In this document: in pieces, positions 1 through 7,151 of the stretch
How positions within the stretch are numbered: position 1 is the stretch's first letter
How the letters are laid out: each line of letters opens with the position of its first letter
NCBI GenBank assembly: GCA_039821645.1
Contig: JBCBNU010000005.1
Coordinates: 48,458 to 112,457 of the forward strand
Length of the DNA stretch: 64,000 nt
From: CALBPI01 sp039821645
GTDB lineage: Bacteria; Pseudomonadota; Gammaproteobacteria; Steroidobacterales; Woeseiaceae
Reading direction: 5' to 3'
Translations under genes and position numbers: made by a program
The notes under the pieces: model-generated
The model's input: only the letters and a program-made list of their open reading frames with translations
Database searches by the model: none
Told to the model about the DNA's origin: nothing

Positions 1-221
1 CCTCCGATGGGCAGGGCCGACTCTGGATGGTCGCGACCGGCGTACAACCCAACGTCCTCATGGGCTTTGATCCGGCCAGCGGTGAGTTCTTCGAAGAGAC
101 TGAAGTCGGCTCCGGCGGCGACACGATCCGCCACATGCACTACCATGCGGCCACCGGGTCGGTCTGGTTCGGTGCAGATACCAACACAATCGGTCGGGCC
201 GTTGTCGAACCGGCCGAGTAA
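1..221 (+). CDS. Virginiamycin B lyase (Vgb)-like protein, 3' end only
   Basis: The reading frame is already open at the window edge (codons in phase from base 3) and stops with TAA at 219-221, so only about 72 C-terminal residues are present. They contain LWMVATGVQPNVLMGFDP and a later RHMHYHAATGSVWFGADTN segment. These are typical of the beta-propeller blades of streptogramin lyase / Vgb-like proteins, where a G-W/V-W-F repeat recurs. In most environmental bacteria such proteins are secreted propellers of unknown substrate rather than resistance enzymes. The stop codon lies inside the start of the next gene (20-base overlap), which suggests co-transcription. The active-site part is outside the window, so enzymatic activity cannot be judged. 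Confidence 0.75.
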   Translation, partial: SDGQGRLWMVATGVQPNVLMGFDPASGEFFEETEVGSGGDTIRHMHYHAATGSVWFGADTNTIGRAVVEPAE

Positions 222-750
222 CGGTGCAGCGACGCTAGTGCTCCTGGCGGCTAGTTGCTCCGCCACGCTAGCGTTGGCCTATCCAGAAGGTGCGCCATGG
301 GGCGCAGCGGACCCGGGTGCGAGCGAGCACTGCGCGAGTTGTCACTGGGAACGCGATGCCGTTGAACAATCAGAGATGATTGCACTGCAGGGCTTGCCTG
401 CTGCGCTGACGGCCGGCGAACAATACAACCTGCAATTGACGCTGGCGGGCACGGCGTTCGAGGTCAGCGGCTTTCAGGTCATCGCGCTGATGGAGCACGG
501 CACCGCTGGGGCATTCGTACCAAGCGATGATGACGCAGAAACATCAGTTCACGGCACAGCGATTCGCTCGACCACTGTGCGCGTTAACGAAGATGGTTCA
601 GCGCGATGGCAATTCGATTGGCGTGCGCCGATCGGAAAGCTTGAGCGCATCACATTTCTGATCGCCGCGTCCGCCGCCAATAACGACCAATCACCGTTTG
701 GTGATCAGATTCACTATCGGGAGATCACCGTGCCGACGGCTCCTGATTAG
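202..750 (+). CDS. Secreted CxxCH protein, choice-of-anchor V-like (Reeler/DOMON-type)
   Basis: This 182-residue protein is read from a TTG at 202. That start gives a clean signal peptide (hydrophobic TLVLLAASCSATLALA, then YPEGAPWGAADPG) and overlaps the end of the Vgb-like gene. Longer in-frame extension upstream is only a shadow of that gene. Shortly after the predicted cleavage site is CASCH, a CxxCH haem-c type motif, followed by a beta-rich region. The YPxGAPWGAADPG...CxSCH arrangement is known from secreted choice-of-anchor V / Reeler-like proteins. Haem attachment is possible but not proven, because only a single motif is present and no axial Met can be assigned. The start codon is inferred from the signal peptide, not from a strong ribosome-binding site. 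Confidence 0.65.
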   Translation: MSNRPSNGAATLVLLAASCSATLALAYPEGAPWGAADPGASEHCASCHWERDAVEQSEMIALQGLPAALTAGEQYNLQLTLAGTAFEVSGFQVIALMEHGTAGAFVPSDDDAETSVHGTAIRSTTVRVNEDGSARWQFDWRAPIGKLERITFLIAASAANNDQSPFGDQIHYREITVPTAPD

Positions 751-785
751 CGGCTCGATCGAGCGTTAAAGCGCTTTTGCCGCCG

Positions 786-1346
786 TCACAGTGCTTTTCT
801 CATGTGAATCACCGTGTTGTGTTCGCCGTTGGCGCCCGTGTGCACTTCACGATCAAACTCGACATAGCCACGCGCGACGTATAGCGGCTCGCCCGGTACC
901 GTCGAACCCAATTCGATCGTCTTGAACCCAGCATTGCGTGCTGCCTGTTCGCCAAGATCAAGCAGCAGCGAACCGATACCTCTACGAGTCCAGTCGGGAT
1001 GCGTGTACATCGCCCGAATGCGCGCAGCCTCTCTCGCGGGATCGCTCAGCGAATCGTCGCGGCCCACCGTATGGTTGCCACCGTAAAGCGTACGACGTTT
1101 CCCCCAACCGCCGCAGCCCACCAGCACCGTCTGGTCATCGACGACAGTTTCGATCAAGTGGTAGGTACCATCGTCAATCAGGGTCTGATCCACACCCATG
1201 GTTTCTTTCGCCGCCTCCACTTCCGCGGCAGACAGAAAATCGCGCATGTTGACCTCGATTGCTGCGAGCATCAGATCCATGATCACAGGAATATCGTCAT
1301 TGCCAGCGATGCGGTGCGTGAAGGGTGTCGACGTGCTTGCACTCAT
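786..1346 (-). CDS. GNAT family N-acetyltransferase
   Basis: The protein is 186 residues from the ATG at 1346 (MSASTSTPF); an alternative ATG lies at 1358. A longer open frame to 1487 overlaps the small gene on the other strand and is not protein-like. The core has the GNAT fold pattern: a beta strand and QTVLVGCGGWGKRR, then MYTHPDWTRRGIGSLLLD, which is the acetyl-CoA binding motif A (R-x-x-G-x-G), followed by a helix and ELGSTVPGEPLYVARGYVEFD, typical of the C-terminal beta strands. Substrate is unknown. It is transcribed towards the choice-of-anchor V gene and stands alone. Confidence 0.85.
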   Translation of the reverse strand: MSASTSTPFTHRIAGNDDIPVIMDLMLAAIEVNMRDFLSAAEVEAAKETMGVDQTLIDDGTYHLIETVVDDQTVLVGCGGWGKRRTLYGGNHTVGRDDSLSDPAREAARIRAMYTHPDWTRRGIGSLLLDLGEQAARNAGFKTIELGSTVPGEPLYVARGYVEFDREVHTGANGEHNTVIHMRKAL

Positions 1347-1387
1347 GCCAATGATCATACCGTTTTGGAACAGAGGAGCAGAAATGG

Positions 1388-1755
1388 GTGCCGAAAATGA
1401 ATCGACGCACGCTTTTGATAGCCGCAAGTTGCGCCATGTTGATCTCAGCGGCCATCGTGATGGCGTTGCGTTCCGACGAGCCAACACCTGCGAATTCGAC
1501 TGTTCAGCCCATGGCAGACGGCATCACCCAGCCCACCGAGCAATCGACAAAGCCGGCTTACGGTCGTTTGCAGAGCAGGGCAACTCGGCGGCCATGGTAT
1601 TGTACGGGATGTACAACAGTGCCGAAGCAAAGGGTGAAGATCCGGGACGACTCGTCTCAATGGTGACGCAATTCAGTATCACGCCAAGCAACTTGGGCTT
1701 TATTGCTGTCGGTGGTGCGGACCCTGGGGTGGCGGGTACCCCGCGAGCACAATGA
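1388..1755 (+). pseudogene. Small exported/Sel1-like protein, probably frameshifted
   Basis: A ribosome-binding site (AGAGGAG at about 1372-1378) precedes a GTG at 1388 that opens a protein-like frame: a basic N-terminus, a hydrophobic segment (LLIAASCAMLISAAIVMAL) and a Pro/Thr-rich linker. Around 1550-1570 that frame turns into unlikely composition. Frame +1 becomes protein-like instead, reading FAEQGNSAAMVLYGMYNSAEAKG up to a stop at 1755. The second part resembles one Sel1/TPR-like repeat (A-x-Q-G-N-x-x-A-x-x-x-L-x-x-M-Y). The simplest reading is a single frameshift in a small membrane-anchored protein. A sequencing error would give the same picture. The stretch from 1756 to 1849 shows nothing convincing. 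Confidence 0.4.
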
Positions 1756-1849
1756 TGGCCCACATCAGCGCAATCACAAAGTTGGTCCCGGAACTGGACA
1801 ACCACTCGAGTCCAGAATCTATAAACCCGGAGCTCTCTAGCGACCGAGG

Positions 1850-3211
1850 TTACTTCTCGCCGTTGATGTAACGCTCAAGCTCTACCTCGAAATGACGGAC
1901 GCGTTGCTCTTGATCGCCGTACAACGCGCCGCGGTAGCCACGAGAACGCACACCCTGCTGAACGATCGGCAGCAACTCCGCGTCCTGATCCAACACCTCA
2001 CCAAGATTCGGGCTTTCACCGGCAGGGACCCAGATCGGTTCCGGCCGCGTATCACCCGAGCAATCGGTGCCCTCCGGCAAACCCATCCACGCGGGAACGT
2101 CGTAATCCGGATCGGCGACCGGGCGGAACAGAATCATGGTGTCGTAGATGAATTTTTCCGGATCTTTCGCGTCCGGAATAAACCGCATGATGAACACCCC
2201 TTCCGGATGCATGCCCATCTGTACGTTCGGGAACAGCCCGGTGGCCCAGCTGTCGGTCAACTGACCATCGGTGAAGTTTGCATAGTGATCGAGACCCAAA
2301 CGTTCTGCGCGTTCGCGTTTCGCTTTCTGTACAGCCTCACGGACCTCCACAGCCGAACCCTCGAACGTCGCAGGATCCAAGCCCGCTTCCATCATCATGT
2401 GCGCCTGGTATGGATCGACCGATTCCTGATCTTCGACACGATGCGACTTCACGCAGATCGGCACGATCATTCGTGACGCACCATTCGGATACAGATCGTT
2501 CTGTGAGAAGTCTTCCATCACACCCTGCGTCTGTGGATGGACATACGGCAAGTGGTAAGTCTCGTAGAACGCATCAACGCCAATTTTCCAGTTTGCATTC
2601 CACTCACTGCGCACGTGATGCACAACATGCATCTTGTCGACCTCATACTGCTCGATGTAGCCCTCCGGCAGACCGAGATACTCCTTCAACGGCGGCGCCT
2701 TGCCATCCATGTTGATGAAAATGATGCCGCCGACGCTGTCGCAAGCGACTTCGCTCAACCCGGGGCGATGGGCAACGAGACGCGGGTCGAACGTGTCCTC
2801 ATCGGTGATCTGATCCAGCGAGCCATCAATGTCGAAACGCCAGCCATGGAACGAGCACGCAAAGCTTGCAGCTGCGCCACTACGAGCCAGGCAAACCCGA
2901 TTGCCTCGATGCGGGCAGACGTTATAGAACGCCTTAATACTTTCATCTTCCTGACGGACAACAATGAATTCCTCCCGTCCGAAGGAAAACACGAAGAAAT
3001 CACCATCCTCGGGGATATCTGTAGTCACGCCAGCGAGCAGCCAGACTTTAGGCCACAAATTCTGCTCTTCGAGTTCTTTAAACTGGTGAGAGTAGTAACG
3101 GGAGGGGTGGTAGACATCGAGCCCGTTGTCGATATCCGGTTGCTTCGCTTCCAAGGACTCGGCCGGTGCTCCCAGATCCATCGGCCACTTCGCTTTGTAC
3201 TGTGCGCTCAT
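1850..3211 (-). CDS. Rieske non-haem iron oxygenase, alpha subunit (first copy)
   Basis: This 453-residue oxygenase component hydroxylates an aromatic or alicyclic substrate with O2 and electrons from a ferredoxin. The Rieske [2Fe-2S] ligands are visible as CPHRG and CSFHGW at about residues 98-121. The catalytic domain contains NWKIGVDAFYETYHLPYVHP, which holds the two histidines of the mononuclear iron 2-His-1-carboxylate site. The length is normal for an alpha subunit. No beta subunit is adjacent. A Rieske ferredoxin gene lies immediately upstream (82 bases), so the pair probably works together, with a reductase encoded elsewhere. It is clearly related to the second oxygenase at 11882-13189. 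Substrate cannot be told from sequence. Confidence 0.92.
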   Translation of the reverse strand: MSAQYKAKWPMDLGAPAESLEAKQPDIDNGLDVYHPSRYYSHQFKELEEQNLWPKVWLLAGVTTDIPEDGDFFVFSFGREEFIVVRQEDESIKAFYNVCPHRGNRVCLARSGAAASFACSFHGWRFDIDGSLDQITDEDTFDPRLVAHRPGLSEVACDSVGGIIFINMDGKAPPLKEYLGLPEGYIEQYEVDKMHVVHHVRSEWNANWKIGVDAFYETYHLPYVHPQTQGVMEDFSQNDLYPNGASRMIVPICVKSHRVEDQESVDPYQAHMMMEAGLDPATFEGSAVEVREAVQKAKRERAERLGLDHYANFTDGQLTDSWATGLFPNVQMGMHPEGVFIMRFIPDAKDPEKFIYDTMILFRPVADPDYDVPAWMGLPEGTDCSGDTRPEPIWVPAGESPNLGEVLDQDAELLPIVQQGVRSRGYRGALYGDQEQRVRHFEVELERYINGEK

Positions 3212-3294
3212 TTCATCCCCCCCCCGGGTAACAGATTCCCAGATGTCAAAATACTAGCAATGCGGATACCACAAAACAATCAGCCCTGACGGTT

Positions 3295-3612
3295 TTATGC
3301 CGTATCCGGAATCTCGGCAAAAACCTTGCCGTCCTCAATCGTTGTCTGAAATACGCAGATCGGTTTGTCGGCGGGTGGCCCAAGCGCTGCCCCATCCCTC
3401 ATATCGAAGGGTGCACTGTGTAGTGGACAGAAAATCTTGTGTCCTCGGAGCTTGCCGCCAGTCAGCCTCGCCATCTGGTGGGAGCACCGATTCTCAATGA
3501 CGTAAATCCCGGTCTTGGAATGGCAAACCAAGAGTTTACGGCCCTCGACCGTAACCGGCCGAGTCTTGCCGACCTCGACCGCATCCGCCTCAATTACGAA
3601 GGCTTTCGCCAT
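3295..3612 (-). CDS. Rieske-type ferredoxin
   Basis: This 105-residue soluble Rieske protein has CSH and CPLH cluster ligands (residues about 43-65) and no catalytic domain. That fits the ferredoxin component passing electrons to a Rieske oxygenase. It is the first gene of the leftward unit ending with the oxygenase at 1850-3211. Its promoter lies in the 134-base divergent region shared with the rightward ABM/ligase operon, where the AAACAGT/ACTGTTT palindrome is found. As the only such ferredoxin in the window, it may also serve the second oxygenase. Confidence 0.9.
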   Translation of the reverse strand: MAKAFVIEADAVEVGKTRPVTVEGRKLLVCHSKTGIYVIENRCSHQMARLTGGKLRGHKIFCPLHSAPFDMRDGAALGPPADKPICVFQTTIEDGKVFAEIPDTA

Positions 3613-3670
3613 CCCTGTTCCCCTTCGAACACCCTGAATTCCCTAGACTTACACCCTCTTCGATAAAAAG

Positions 3671-3688
3671 AAACAGTTCTGACTGTTT
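3671..3688. promoter_or_regulatory. Putative TetR-type operator, site 1
   Basis: A perfect 7-base inverted repeat, AAACAGT then ACTGTTT, separated by TCTG, sits in the middle of the divergent region between the Rieske ferredoxin (leftward) and the ABM gene (rightward). The same palindrome with the same A-rich left flank and T-rich right flank recurs at 11205-11222. A repeated perfect palindrome in two divergent promoter regions of one functional block is best read as a repressor binding site. The likely binder is the TetR protein at 14847-15485, by inference only. Confidence 0.65.
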
Positions 3689-3746
3689 TTTTTCCAGGGG
3701 GAACGCTATCCTCCAAACACTCGCAAAATTCCGGGGGGAATCCAAT

Positions 3747-4046
3747 ATGGCGATCGTTTCTTTTCTGTCGCGTATGACCATTCATGCAGCCAAAGAACAG
3801 CAGTTCATCGAAGCCTGCGAGGCGCTCACCGAAAAGGTGCTCGCACACGAGCCCGAGTGTCTTTACTTCCGCTTCTACAAGTTGCGCGAGGAACCGCTTG
3901 GATATGCCGTATTCGAAAGCTTTCTTACCGATGAAGCGGAAGAAGCCCACCAGAAGACGGACTATTTCCTGAAAATCGTGCCGGGTCTGGTCGAGTGTCT
4001 CGATGGACCCTACGTTCGTGAGTATCTGGACCCGCTCCGGAGCTGA
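3747..4046 (+). CDS. ABM-domain monooxygenase-like protein (first copy)
   Basis: This 99-residue protein spans a single antibiotic-biosynthesis-monooxygenase (ABM) domain, a dimeric ferredoxin-like fold. The pattern VSFLSRMTIHAAKEQQFIEA, then EPECLYFRFYKL, then YAVFESFLTDEAEEAH matches this family: the strand, the helix and the F-E-x-F/W motif. Members are cofactor-independent quinol or anthrone oxygenases, isomerase-like proteins or haem-degrading enzymes. No haem-ligand pattern is evident here. It is the first gene of a three-gene operon, with 2 bases to the ligase. A paralogue follows the ligase. Confidence 0.8.
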   Translation: MAIVSFLSRMTIHAAKEQQFIEACEALTEKVLAHEPECLYFRFYKLREEPLGYAVFESFLTDEAEEAHQKTDYFLKIVPGLVECLDGPYVREYLDPLRS

Positions 4047-4048
4047 TC

Positions 4049-5713
4049 ATGGACAAAGCGCTACTTCGCTCGAATCGGATCAACGCAACAACGCTGGGCG
4101 ATCTGCTGCTGTCGGCGGCCGACGACTATCCGGACTCTCCTGCGATCGTGTTTCCGGACCTCCGCCTGACCTACGCAGAGTTACGCGATAGAGCCATGAC
4201 ACGGGCGAAATGCCTTATGGCGCTGGGCGTCCAACGCGGTGAGCATGTCGGCATCTTGTTGCCGACCTGTCATGACTTTCCGGAGCTCTTTTTCGGGGTT
4301 GCACTCGCCGGTGCGGTTCCTGTGCCGGTCAACGCGCGTTACCAAGCACATGAACTCGCTTACGTGATCGAGAACGGAGATCTTGTCTGCGTCATCACGA
4401 CCGATCAGATCGCCGAACAGGTCGACTTCGTCGAGCGCATGACCCGAGGCTTACCGGATATCGCCGAGCAACAAAACGTATTGGCGCTGTCTGTCGCTGC
4501 CGCGCCGAAATTGCGCAACCTGGTACTCCTTGGCGAAAGCACACCTCCAGGATTTATCCCGCAACAAAAATTCGAGGCTCTGGCTAATACCATCACTGAT
4601 GATGAGGTGCACGAACGGCGGATGCGCGTGCAGGTGCGCGACCCGGGATTAATGCTCTATACCTCGGGCACCACAGCCAGCCCGAAAGGCGCGGTGATCA
4701 GTCATGAGGCAATGGTCCGTAACTCGATCGCACTCGGACGCCAGCGCTATAAACTGACCCACGAAGATCGTTTCTGGTCGCCACTCCCGATGTTTCATAT
4801 CGCAGCAATCCTGCCAATCGTCGCTTCGTTCGATGTCGGTGCCGCGTATCTGACTATGTCCTACTTTGATGCCGGAGTGGCGTTGAAGATGCTCGAAGAG
4901 GAACGAGCGTCAGTGACCTACCCTTGCTTCATTACGATCATGTCGGATCTTATCCATCACCCTGACTTTGAGAAAACCGATTTATCAGCCGTTCGGCTAA
5001 TGAATTCGAACTTCGCTGTGCAGCCGCCAGGGATTGCAGAGGCAATGCAAAAAGCAATGCCGAATACCATTCAAGTCGGCACCTTTGGCATGACCGAAAC
5101 CGCTGGCACGGTATGCACTAGCGAACTTGATGCCACGCTTGAGCAGCGAACCACAAGATTGGGTACGCCGCTGCCGGGCATGGAAGTGCGAATCGTCAAT
5201 GCCGACACCGGTGAAGACCTCCCAACCGGGGAGCGGGGCGAGATTCTCGTGCGCGGGTACAGCTTGTTTGATCATTACTACAAGGATCCGGAAAAGACAG
5301 CTGCTGCAAAAGACGACGACGGCTGGTATCACACCGGCGATGTCGGCTCGCTCGATGAAGACGGGCAGATCATGTTTTATGGACGTACAAAAGACATGTT
5401 GAAAGTCGGCGGGGAAAACGTGGCTGCAGCCGAGATAGAAACGTTCCTCGCACGTCATGATGCTGTGAAGATGGCGCAGGTCGTTGGTGTGCCTGACGCA
5501 CGTCTTGGAGAGGTTGCCGCAGCCTTCGTCGAACTGCAGGACGATAACACCGTAGAACCCGAAGCGTTAATGGCTTTTTGTAAGGGAGAAATTGCTAGTT
5601 TCAAAATCCCACGCTACGTACGCTTCGTGACGGAGTGGCCGATGTCCACCAGCAAAATTCAAAAATTCAAACTTCGCGATCAACTCGTAGCGGAACTGGA
5701 GCAAACATCATGA
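4049..5713 (+). CDS. Acyl/aryl-CoA synthetase (AMP-forming)
   Basis: This 554-residue adenylate-forming enzyme activates a carboxylic acid to its CoA thioester. The P-loop-like motif LMLYTSGTTASPKGA is at residues about 201-215. Further on are FGMTETAGT (A5-type motif), GWYHTGDVGSLDEDG and GRTKDMLKVGGENVAAAEIE. The C-terminal catalytic lysine lies in MSTSKIQKFKLRD. All core motifs are intact and the length is usual. It is tightly coupled to an ABM gene on each side (2-base gap before, ATGA overlap after). Within this block it probably provides the CoA-activated acid for later steps by the CoA-transferase, SDRs and MaoC hydratase. The acid is unknown. Confidence 0.93.
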   Translation: MDKALLRSNRINATTLGDLLLSAADDYPDSPAIVFPDLRLTYAELRDRAMTRAKCLMALGVQRGEHVGILLPTCHDFPELFFGVALAGAVPVPVNARYQAHELAYVIENGDLVCVITTDQIAEQVDFVERMTRGLPDIAEQQNVLALSVAAAPKLRNLVLLGESTPPGFIPQQKFEALANTITDDEVHERRMRVQVRDPGLMLYTSGTTASPKGAVISHEAMVRNSIALGRQRYKLTHEDRFWSPLPMFHIAAILPIVASFDVGAAYLTMSYFDAGVALKMLEEERASVTYPCFITIMSDLIHHPDFEKTDLSAVRLMNSNFAVQPPGIAEAMQKAMPNTIQVGTFGMTETAGTVCTSELDATLEQRTTRLGTPLPGMEVRIVNADTGEDLPTGERGEILVRGYSLFDHYYKDPEKTAAAKDDDGWYHTGDVGSLDEDGQIMFYGRTKDMLKVGGENVAAAEIETFLARHDAVKMAQVVGVPDARLGEVAAAFVELQDDNTVEPEALMAFCKGEIASFKIPRYVRFVTEWPMSTSKIQKFKLRDQLVAELEQTS

Positions 5714-5997
5714 TGTCATTCGTTGCCACTCTGGTTGTAAAACCGGAGCGCGCGCAGGAATTCGAAACGCTGCAAACGCATTTGACGAACCTCGCAGTGG
5801 AGCACGAACCTGATCTGATCGCCTATCATGTGCTGAAGCAGCGCGAGGCGGAAAACACCTATGTCGTATATGCGGCGTTCAAAGACCAGGCGGCGTTCGA
5901 CTATCACATGGGCATCGATTTTCATGATGAGCTGGTGCCACCGATTCTGGATTGCCTCGCCGAGGAGATGGACCTCAAGCTGTTCGACGGCGTTTAG
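5710..5997 (+). CDS. ABM-domain monooxygenase-like protein (second copy)
   Basis: The protein is 95 residues from the ATG at 5710, which overlaps the stop of the ligase (ATGA), so translation is coupled. It has the same ABM fold signature as the 3747-4046 gene: a strand with a FVATLVVKPERAQEFETL pattern, then EPDLIAYHVLKQ and TYVVYAAFKDQAAFDYH. The two copies are clearly diverged. They may form a heterodimer or act on successive intermediates; this is inference from the flanking arrangement. A stem-loop follows the stop. Confidence 0.8.
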   Translation: MMSFVATLVVKPERAQEFETLQTHLTNLAVEHEPDLIAYHVLKQREAENTYVVYAAFKDQAAFDYHMGIDFHDELVPPILDCLAEEMDLKLFDGV

Positions 5998-6004
5998 GCC
6001 CTGC

Positions 6005-6024
6005 ACGCACCGTTCTCGGTGCGT
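6005..6024 (+). terminator. Stem-loop after ABM/ligase operon
   Basis: ACGCACCG, loop TTCT, CGGTGCGT form a perfect 8-base stem just 7 bases after the second ABM gene. It is a good hairpin in the right place for transcription termination or 3' end protection. No U-tract follows, so it is not a textbook intrinsic terminator. Confidence 0.5.
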
Positions 6025-6036
6025 ACTCAAACACCT

Positions 6037-6473
6037 ATGACTGAAACCTGCGTAAGCTGCGGTGCGAAGGTCACGGGCGAATGTTGTTCGGTTTGCGGTG
6101 AGCGACGACTGAATCCTTCGGACCGCACCCTCGGAGCACTGACGCGAGACTTCTTCGAATCGGCCACTGATCTCGATTCGCGACTCACGTCGGATACAAC
6201 ACATCGCTGGACATACAAATTAACCAGCAGGCCTATTCAACTGCATTACCTATTGAGAGCTGGGTCGAGACGACCGCCTACTTCGCGATTGAGTTGGTCG
6301 GACCACTCCTGATCATCGGCCCCTACCTGTACCTGTCTATCCGACGCTTCTACGGCACAAGCGCCCTGCAAACCGCAGCAACGGCGGCGGTCGTCGTGTT
6401 CAGTCTGTTCTGGAACGCAGTGGTCTATCGACTCATCCTGCTGCTCGCCACTCTCGGATCAATCAATACGTAG
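6037..6473 (+). pseudogene. DUF3667-like zinc-ribbon membrane protein, internally deleted
   Basis: The gene opens with MTETCVSCGAKVTGECCSVCGERR, a two-CxxC zinc ribbon, followed by the LDSRLTSD region typical of the start of DUF3667 membrane proteins. The family's usual membrane core is then missing. After about 6215 the protein-like frame switches. Frame 3 reads INQQAYSTALPIESWVET and a two-helix end (ELVGPLLIIGPYLYLSIRRFYG, then VVVFSLFWNAVVYRLILL) to a TAG at 6471-6473. The LYLSIRRFYG segment is what the C-terminus of this family looks like. Thus both ends survive while the centre is lost with a frameshift: a remnant gene. Its last 11 bases overlap the lipoprotein gene on the other strand. 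Confidence 0.6.
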
Positions 6474-6771
6474 CAGGGCAATCGACATTATCTGGGTAGC
6501 GGACGTTCTTGATTTGCCCATCGTCGTTTTCGTAGGTGCACGTCTTCAGCGTGGCACGCATATTGACTTGTCGGCCTTTGCGTCCCGCGACGCCTGTACC
6601 GTGGGCAGTGCCAGATGGTTCAGCAGTAGTGAATCGGTTGGACGCCGGGGTCGTACTGATCAGTTTGTACGTACCACCGGTATAGGCCGGGGCGGATGAA
6701 TTTGTGTTTGCACAACCCATCAACGCCGTCGAGGCTGAAACGATGGTGATTAGTACCGCTTTGCGAATCAT
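6463..6771 (-). CDS. Small lipoprotein, paralogue A
   Basis: The protein is 102 residues from the ATG at 6771, giving a lipoprotein signal (VLITIVSASTALMGCANT, lipobox ALMGC). A longer upstream extension lacks signal-peptide character. The mature part has GGTYKLIST near its start and ends CTYENDDGQIKNVRYPDNVDCP. The neighbouring gene at 6879-7151 encodes the same pattern, GGVYDLIS followed by CTYVSRETGARDIRRYPGGMPCP. Two conserved cysteines beyond the lipid-bearing one could form a disulfide in the periplasm. I do not recognise a named family; function unknown. Confidence 0.65.
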   Translation of the reverse strand: MIRKAVLITIVSASTALMGCANTNSSAPAYTGGTYKLISTTPASNRFTTAEPSGTAHGTGVAGRKGRQVNMRATLKTCTYENDDGQIKNVRYPDNVDCPATY

Positions 6772-6878
6772 GAATGCACTCCTGTTACTTACACAACCGC
6801 CCCCGAAACTTACACTTACATTGAACAAATCGATTGCTCAAGCTTATTCGGATCGGGACTACCGAAGCTTGCTAAGCC

Positions 6879-7151
6879 TCACAGATTCGGTGGGCACGGC
6901 ATCCCACCTGGGTAACGACGGATGTCGCGAGCGCCGGTTTCACGACTGACGTAAGTGCACACAGTGCTGCCGCGCGCCCTGGGGCCCGCACTGCCTATCG
7001 TGTCGTTTGGACCGCGGATGTATTGCTCGCTGATGAGGTCGTAAACGCCGCCACTCGGTGCATCGTCCTCGAACGACGTACTGACACATCCGCTGCAGAT
7101 TAAGGCGCTCACCAGCACCGAAATGAATCTCACGAGATCAGGGCTGTGCAA
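6879..7151 (-). CDS. Small lipoprotein, paralogue B
   Basis: A 90-residue protein with a signal (FISVLVSALICSGCVST, lipobox ICSGC). A GTG at 7133 is a possible alternative start that would avoid the 14-base overlap with the preceding gene. It shares with paralogue A the sequence pattern GG-x-Y-x-L-I-S near the mature N-terminus and C-T-Y...R-Y-P...C-P at the C-terminus. It lies between paralogue A and the GlyGly-CTERM-like gene on the same strand, so the three may be co-transcribed. Function unknown. Confidence 0.6.
   Translation of the reverse strand: MHSPDLVRFISVLVSALICSGCVSTSFEDDAPSGGVYDLISEQYIRGPNDTIGSAGPRARGSTVCTYVSRETGARDIRRYPGGMPCPPNL

Noticed and set aside
1720..1830. A short minus-strand hydrophobic stretch (FVIALMWAIIVLAGY) near the GNAT/Rieske gap
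   Set aside because: It lacks a start codon with a ribosome-binding site and stops soon after; it looks like chance or part of the decayed region.
2537..3289. A 250-residue open frame on the plus strand opposite the first Rieske oxygenase
   Set aside because: It is an antisense shadow of a clearly recognisable gene; no family motif and no start signal.
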